From: Candidatus Nitrospira nitrificans
Lineage (GTDB): Bacteria; Nitrospirota; Nitrospiria; Nitrospirales; Nitrospiraceae
NCBI RefSeq assembly: GCF_001458775.1
Contig: NZ_CZPZ01000034.1
Span: forward strand, 110,195-174,194
Reading direction: 5' to 3'
DNA: 64,000 bases
How positions within the stretch are numbered: the first letter of the stretch is position 1; every line of letters begins with the position of its first letter. Positions 59,777 to 64,000 of this stretch are shown here, piece after piece. The notes below the pieces were generated by a model. It did no database searches. It was not told the origin of the DNA and saw only the letters and a list, made by a program, of their open reading frames with translations. Position numbers and translations under genes: made by a program.

Positions 59777-61276
59777 ATGACGCCTGCCCAACTTGCCAAA
59801 GTGCTCCTGGTTCAGGCCTGCGAAGAACATGATCCGGACCACAAGTTTATTTTGCGGTACGAGCGGGAGTTGCCTCGTCATGAAAGATTCGATCCTCAAG
59901 GTGACAAGTCCCTGGAAGATCCTGCCCGCCATGGAGAGGCTTCGGTCATTGAGCGGGCTGAATACATCATCGATCGGCTGACTCAGAAACATCCCGCGCT
60001 CGCTTCGGCTTTCGCCGTTCTGCGAATCAAGACGCCGGTCACGCTGCTGATCGGCTGTGCTGTGATCGGAGGCTTTCTCGCTGACCCGATAGGCCCTGCG
60101 GGTCAGATTAACCTCCTGAATTTTCCTCTTCTCACCCTTCTCCTCTGGAATGCGGTTGTCTATGCCGGTGTGCTCTACGACATGATCGTGCCGCGACCGT
60201 CGCGAGATCGGTCGCAGCCAGGCCTGGAGGGGCTGGTGGAATGGCTTCTGGGACTCGGTGTGAAGGGACGGCTCAGCCGACTTCGGTCTGATCGCGCACA
60301 GGGTTCCGACGAACAGCGATGGATTGCAGCATCCCTTGCGATGTACGCCGCGCGCCTGCTCCACGGCGGCCGTGAATTGTTGATCTCCCATGCCCGCAGT
60401 CTGCTCCACGCGGCTGCGGCCGCGCTGGCGATCGGCGTGATCGCGGGACTCTACCTGCGTGGGTTCAGTTTTCTGTACAAGGCGGGATGGGACAGCACGT
60501 TCATGGGTGCCAAGGGCGTCCACACCTTTCTCTCCGTCCTCTTCGCGCCGGCAAGTTGGCTGTTGGGGACCCCGATGCCCGGCGTGGAAGCCATCGTTGA
60601 CCTGCAAGGCACAGCCAGGGCCAATGCGGCGATCTGGATTCATTTCTGGGCGATGACGACGATACTCTTCATTGTCCTGCCGCGGACCTTGCTGGCCGCG
60701 GCGGCCTGGAGGCGTACGGCTCGTCTGGCCGGTGCGATGCATCTGCCGAGCAATGAGCCGTATTTCCGGCGACTGCTGAATCCTTACCGAGGGAAGGGGC
60801 TGCTTGTGGAGGTGCTGGCCTATAGCCATCGCGTGAAGGAGGGCGACGATCGGCTTCTGGCATTCCTCAGCGACGCATTCGGCGTGCTGGCGGATATCCA
60901 TCTGGGACACTCAGTCCAGTACGGCGAACCCCCTCCACACTTTCCGGTCGACCCGGATCGAGCTCTGTGCGCTGTCGCGTTGTTCAATGTGGCCCAGGCT
61001 CCGGAGGAAACACATGGCGAATTTTTAGAGGAGCTGAAAACCACGGTCCGAGGCCGAGGTCGGCCGAACATGCTGTTGGTCCTGCTGGATTGCGAAGCCT
61101 ATGCGCAGATCGACCATGAAAAGCGTCTGAATGAACGGTGTCAGGCCTGGGCTACGCTGGTGAAAGAGTGCGGACTCCAGGCCCTGAGATACCGGGACCC
61201 TGCCGGACCGCCGGATGGGGAACTGCAAACCTTGCCGGACTGTTTGTGGCCCGGCGATTTTCGGGGAGCGCGATGA
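59777..61276 (+). CDS. DUF2868 membrane protein
   Basis: 499 residues, ATG 59777. Four or five membrane segments (FPLLTLLLWNAVVYAGVLYD; LLHAAAAALAIGVIAGLYL; WIHFWAMTTILFIVLPRTLL), with large cytoplasmic parts. The arrangement and start (MTPAQLAKVLLVQACEEHDP) match DUF2868. The next gene is a DUF3482 GTPase starting in ATGA overlap, the standard partner in other genomes. Joint function unknown; a membrane-linked GTPase system is inferred. Confidence 0.88.
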   Translation: MTPAQLAKVLLVQACEEHDPDHKFILRYERELPRHERFDPQGDKSLEDPARHGEASVIERAEYIIDRLTQKHPALASAFAVLRIKTPVTLLIGCAVIGGFLADPIGPAGQINLLNFPLLTLLLWNAVVYAGVLYDMIVPRPSRDRSQPGLEGLVEWLLGLGVKGRLSRLRSDRAQGSDEQRWIAASLAMYAARLLHGGRELLISHARSLLHAAAAALAIGVIAGLYLRGFSFLYKAGWDSTFMGAKGVHTFLSVLFAPASWLLGTPMPGVEAIVDLQGTARANAAIWIHFWAMTTILFIVLPRTLLAAAAWRRTARLAGAMHLPSNEPYFRRLLNPYRGKGLLVEVLAYSHRVKEGDDRLLAFLSDAFGVLADIHLGHSVQYGEPPPHFPVDPDRALCAVALFNVAQAPEETHGEFLEELKTTVRGRGRPNMLLVLLDCEAYAQIDHEKRLNERCQAWATLVKECGLQALRYRDPAGPPDGELQTLPDCLWPGDFRGAR

Positions 61277-62745
61277 GCGTCAAGAAACAGCAGATCGCCC
61301 TCTCCTTGATTTCCCATACGAATATCGGAAAGACCACCCTGGCGAGAACGCTGCTCCGGAAGGATATCGGCCTCGTCGCCGATCGAGCCCATGTCACCCT
61401 CGAGAATCAAAAATACATCGTGCTGGAAACGGAGGACGGGGAGTCCCTGCAGTTATGGGACACGCCCGGCTTTCCCAATTGCCAAAAAATCCTCTCGCGG
61501 TTACAGGGGGCCAAGAATCCCATCGTTCGGATTCTGACCGAGGTGTGGGACCGCTTTCGTGATCGGCCGTCCTGGTGTGCCCAACAGGCGGTGTTGAATG
61601 TCCAGCAAGAGGCGGATGTCGTCCTCTATCTCGTGAATGCGGCCGAAGAACCGAGCATGGCGGGGTATATCGCGCCGGAACTGCAGTTACTCGAATGGAT
61701 CGGCAAGCCGGTCGTCGTCCTCCTGAATCAAACCGGCCCTCCTAAAGACCGCCAAGATCAGGAACGCCTGGAGCAACCCTGGAAGGACTACTTCGCTCGC
61801 TATGGGTTCGTCAGGGGCGTGCACAGCCTCGATGCGTTCAGCCGCTGCTGGGTCCAGGAAGGCATTCTCTTCGAGACCATTCACTCGCTGTTGCCCCCGG
61901 ATGACCGTCAGCGCATGGCCCGATTGTTTGCCGCGTGGAAGAAGGCGAACCTGACTCTGTTCCATGCGGCAATGGAGCAGTGGGCTGTGCTGGTGTCACG
62001 CGCCGCGAGAGCTCGAGTGCTGACCAAGGGTGACGGTTCGTCGATGGATGCGCAGAAACAACGGGCCGTCGATAGTCTCTTGAAGGACTTGGTGAACGAG
62101 GTTGGGGCGACGACGAAAGCGGTCATTGCCCTGCATGGTCTGGAAGGGGATGCGATCGGTGTGATCCAGGCCAGAATGGAACATGTCGAAGTGCTACGAG
62201 GCGGACAAAGTAGGGGCGAAGCCACTCTTAGCGGGACTGCCATTGGGGGGATCGGTGGAGCCTTGACCAGCGGGGCCTACGCGGGACTCCATCTTGACGC
62301 GGCGACAGGTGGGGTCAGCATGGGTCTGTTCACGGTCGCTGGGGCCGTGGTCGGAGGCGTTCTCGGCTTTTTCGGGGGAGAAGCCTGGGCGGAGCGGCAG
62401 GCAGGTCACCAGCAGACTCCGGTCATGTGGTCGGATGACTATCTGGATTTGCTGGTCCAAGACGTCATCATCCGGTATTTGGCTGTCGCGCACTTCGGCC
62501 GAGGCCAGGGGCAGTACGTTGCGGATCCTGAAGACCCCAGGTTCTGGATCGACAAGGTAAAAACGTTGGTCGCGGGGCAGCGCGCCACTTTGCATGAACT
62601 GTGGATACGTTTGCGGGAGCAAGAACTCACGCCTGGAACGGACAAGACACCCACACAACTCGCGGCTCTGTTGACATCCATCACCCTCGAACTGCTCTGG
62701 AGCACCTATCCCGCTTCCAAACGGTTTCTGGACCGTTCGACATGA
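61273..62745 (+). CDS. DUF3482 GTPase
   Basis: 490 residues from ATG 61273, overlapping the DUF2868 stop (ATGA). G1 motif SHTNIGKTTLARTLL, G3 DTPGF, and LLNQTGPPKDR in the place of G4 (NQTG rather than NKxD), as known for this family. The C-terminal half has Gly-rich hydrophobic segments (GTAIGGIGGALTSGAYAGLH; FTVAGAVVGGVLGFFGGEAW), probably membrane-associated. Cytoplasmic side, likely acting with the DUF2868 protein. Confidence 0.9.
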   Translation: MSVKKQQIALSLISHTNIGKTTLARTLLRKDIGLVADRAHVTLENQKYIVLETEDGESLQLWDTPGFPNCQKILSRLQGAKNPIVRILTEVWDRFRDRPSWCAQQAVLNVQQEADVVLYLVNAAEEPSMAGYIAPELQLLEWIGKPVVVLLNQTGPPKDRQDQERLEQPWKDYFARYGFVRGVHSLDAFSRCWVQEGILFETIHSLLPPDDRQRMARLFAAWKKANLTLFHAAMEQWAVLVSRAARARVLTKGDGSSMDAQKQRAVDSLLKDLVNEVGATTKAVIALHGLEGDAIGVIQARMEHVEVLRGGQSRGEATLSGTAIGGIGGALTSGAYAGLHLDAATGGVSMGLFTVAGAVVGGVLGFFGGEAWAERQAGHQQTPVMWSDDYLDLLVQDVIIRYLAVAHFGRGQGQYVADPEDPRFWIDKVKTLVAGQRATLHELWIRLREQELTPGTDKTPTQLAALLTSITLELLWSTYPASKRFLDRST

Positions 62746-62815
62746 GATCGGCGGCCTGCCCATACGTTCGCCCTTGGTTGACAGGCATCTGAGCTCCACC
62801 CCAGAATCAAGCTCT

Positions 62816-63097
62816 ATGGCATCGGAACCGACCCAGATGGTTGGCCGGCCGGCCGCGGCCGAGCAACAAGAGGACGACGAGCCGACCTTCCCTCGCTATG
62901 CAGGACCGGCATTCTTATCCTACGGATTCCGTCCCTTCTTTCTCGGCGCAGCGGTATTCACCGGTTTGGCCGTCCTGGCCTGGGTTGCCCTGTTCGCAGG
63001 CAGGGTGTCGGCGGACTTTCTTTATACTCCGCGTGAGTGGCATGTTCATGAGATGCTGTTCGGGTACCTGCCGGCCTTGATCGCGGGGTTCTTGTTA
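62816..63097 (+). pseudogene. nnrS: nnrS, 5' fragment cut by IS630-family element
   Basis: About 94 codons of an NnrS-type membrane protein, from ATG 62816 (GTG 62774 is possible). The sequence FLSYGFRPFFLGAAVFTGLA and WHVHEMLFGYLPALIAGFLL is the family N-terminus with its HxHE-like haem/metal His. It stops at the TA where the IS begins; the remaining gene, if present, lies past the window end. NnrS proteins protect against nitric oxide and are linked to denitrification. Confidence 0.85.
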
Positions 63098-63154
63098 TGG
63101 CTAAGCCCTCAATTACTGATCGCTATTGACGGTAGACATGTGCGATCCTGTGGG

Positions 63155-63559
63155 ATGAGATGCTCAACAGATTTGCGCCAACGGGTTGTGGAGTTTGTTC
63201 GCGGTGGAGGCAGCAAGGCCGAAGCGGCTCGGCGGTTCAAGGTCGGTGAGGCGAGCGTGTACCGCTGGCTCAAGCCTGGCGGCCTGACGTACCAGCGTCC
63301 CGGCCCTCGCCGGGCCCGCAAGCTGGATTGGGAGCAGTTACGTCGGCATGTGGAGGCACAGCCCGATCAGACTCAAGCGGAACGGGCGCGGCAGTTCCAG
63401 GTCTCGCGGCACTGTATCTGGAACGCGCTGCGAAAATTGGGGGTGACCCGTAAAAAAAAGACTGGGCTATTCCGAACGCGACCCGCTCCGACGAAAACAG
63501 TTCCTCCGCCTTCGCGAGCGGTTCGTGCGCCGTGGCAAACACCCCGTGTACATCGATGA
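63155..63559 (+). CDS. IS630-family transposase, N-terminal frame
   Basis: 134 codons from ATG 63155. DNA-binding HTH: LRQRVVEFVRGGGSKAEAAR, FKVGEASVYRWLKPG, then a second HTH (QTQAERARQFQVSRHCIWNA). After RKKK the frame continues for about 35 codons of unrelated sequence. The A8 run at 63452-63459 lets translation enter the catalytic frame. The frame is also open from nnrS, a chance read-through. Confidence 0.88.
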   Translation: MRCSTDLRQRVVEFVRGGGSKAEAARRFKVGEASVYRWLKPGGLTYQRPGPRRARKLDWEQLRRHVEAQPDQTQAERARQFQVSRHCIWNALRKLGVTRKKKTGLFRTRPAPTKTVPPPSRAVRAPWQTPRVHR

Positions 63560-63983
63560 ATGCGGGTTTGTGTCTTCGACGGCGCGGCGGCATGGATATG
63601 CGCCCAAAGGCCAGCGTGTGGACGGCCTGGTTTCCGGGCATCGACGGCCCCGCACGTCGCTCATCGCCGCTCGCATGGATGGGCGACTCGCCGAACCCTG
63701 TCTATTCGAAGGCACCTGCGATACAACCGTCTTCAACGCCTGGCTGAAGACGCGGCTGTGCCCGCGTCTGAACGTCCACCATCTCGTGATCATGGACAAC
63801 GCCGCATTTCATACCGCACCCGAAACAGCGCAGCTCATCGCAGCGACTGGCGCGACCCTGCTGTTTCTCGCGCCCTATTCTCCCGACCTCAATCCCATCG
63901 AGCATGACTTCGCCGCTCTCAAGAAGCGCCGCGAGTATCAGGACCAGACCACCCTCGACGACATCGTGAGAGGCTATCAATGA
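63525..63983 (+). CDS. IS630-family transposase, catalytic frame
   Basis: DDE domain: HPVYIDECGFVSS (first Asp), LVIMDNAAFH (second Asp), LAPYSPDLNPIEHDFAALK (Glu). The frame is open upstream to the A8 run, where a +1 shift from the first frame gives TRKKRLGYSERDPLRRKQF, the normal IS630 junction. The free-standing ATG at 63525 would miss part of the domain, so the fusion is probably the real product. Confidence 0.92.
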   Translation: MRRGKHPVYIDECGFVSSTARRHGYAPKGQRVDGLVSGHRRPRTSLIAARMDGRLAEPCLFEGTCDTTVFNAWLKTRLCPRLNVHHLVIMDNAAFHTAPETAQLIAATGATLLFLAPYSPDLNPIEHDFAALKKRREYQDQTTLDDIVRGYQ

Positions 63984-64000
63984 TTGTGGGCTTAGCTATA

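Larger units (their letters stand above)
63098..63998 (+). mobile_element. IS630-family insertion sequence inside nnrS
   Basis: About 900 bp. Terminal inverted repeats: TGGCTAAGCCCTCAATTACTG at the left begins 63098 and its near-complement ends at 63998. TA stands at 63096-63097 and at 63999-64000, the TA target duplication of this family. Two overlapping frames with an A8 run (63452-63459) that allows slippage to a full transposase. Looks complete; its right end is the window end. Confidence 0.9.

Noticed and set aside
59771..60910. 379-codon minus-strand ORF within the DUF2868 gene
   Set aside because: Antisense shadow; the DUF2868 frame has membrane segments and operon overlap.
62774..63559. 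Single 261-codon protein joining NnrS start and transposase
   Set aside because: Chance in-frame junction at the IS boundary; inverted repeat and TA duplication show an insertion.

Overview
The window looks like chromosomal DNA of a Gram-negative bacterium, most likely a Nitrospira-type member of Nitrospirota. This is a judgement from gene content, high GC and the style of the small conserved genes; no rRNA or tRNA is present to prove it. The Gram-negative outer envelope is shown by an OmpA-type protein, a porin-like barrel, several lipoproteins, HflK/HflC and a YbgC-type thioesterase.

Layout. 1-2210: the C-terminal part of a CARF/HEPN-type (TIGR02710-like) protein and an AT-richer orphan gene, probably a defence or accessory edge. 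2387-10447: thioesterase, OmpA protein with a 21-residue repeat, small secreted and lipoproteins, a 592-aa orphan, a DUF2442 protein and a secreted thermonuclease, with a non-coding stretch holding several DnaA-box-like 9-mers. 10625-18114: hemL, a barnase-type secreted RNase with its barstar, a phosphoglycolate phosphatase and an active/inactive M16 peptidase pair. 18357-19506: a frameshifted gene and a TumE/TumA-type toxin-antitoxin pair. 19741-21575: an XRE-metallo-beta-lactamase fusion and a site-2-type protease.

21600-27430 is an accessory segment. It has three copies of one promoter with identical spacing to an ATG (TTGTCS, 17 bp, TAMAGT, then 6 nt to ATG), a predicted leaderless start. 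The copies precede a 60-codon ORF, a broken zinc-ribbon remnant and an intact zinc-ribbon/M50 gene. Also here are a zincin-RelE-like fusion protein, a complete IS3-family element with a 3-bp target duplication, and a DUF4160-DUF2442 pair whose first gene has no canonical start codon.

27508-36236 is a complete kdp potassium-uptake locus (small ORF, kdpF, kdpA, kdpB, kdpC, small ORF, kdpD, kdpE): a P-type ATPase complex plus its sensor kinase and response regulator. 36387-45971 holds envelope proteins and core genes (M20 peptidase, cutA, M23 peptidase, fhs, hflKC). 46310-48535 is an arsM-arsS pair (arsenic methylation and arsenosugar precursor synthesis). 48832-54603 has a HicB-like remnant, a large cupredoxin/beta-propeller lipoprotein and recQ. 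54781-58989 is a clan GH-A hydrolase followed on the same map side by a 955-aa unknown. 59777-62745 is a DUF2868/DUF3482 membrane protein-GTPase pair. The window ends in an nnrS gene cut by an IS630-family element whose right end coincides with the last bases.

Starts were chosen from Shine-Dalgarno position, signal peptides and overlaps. Family names come from motif recognition only; no search was run.
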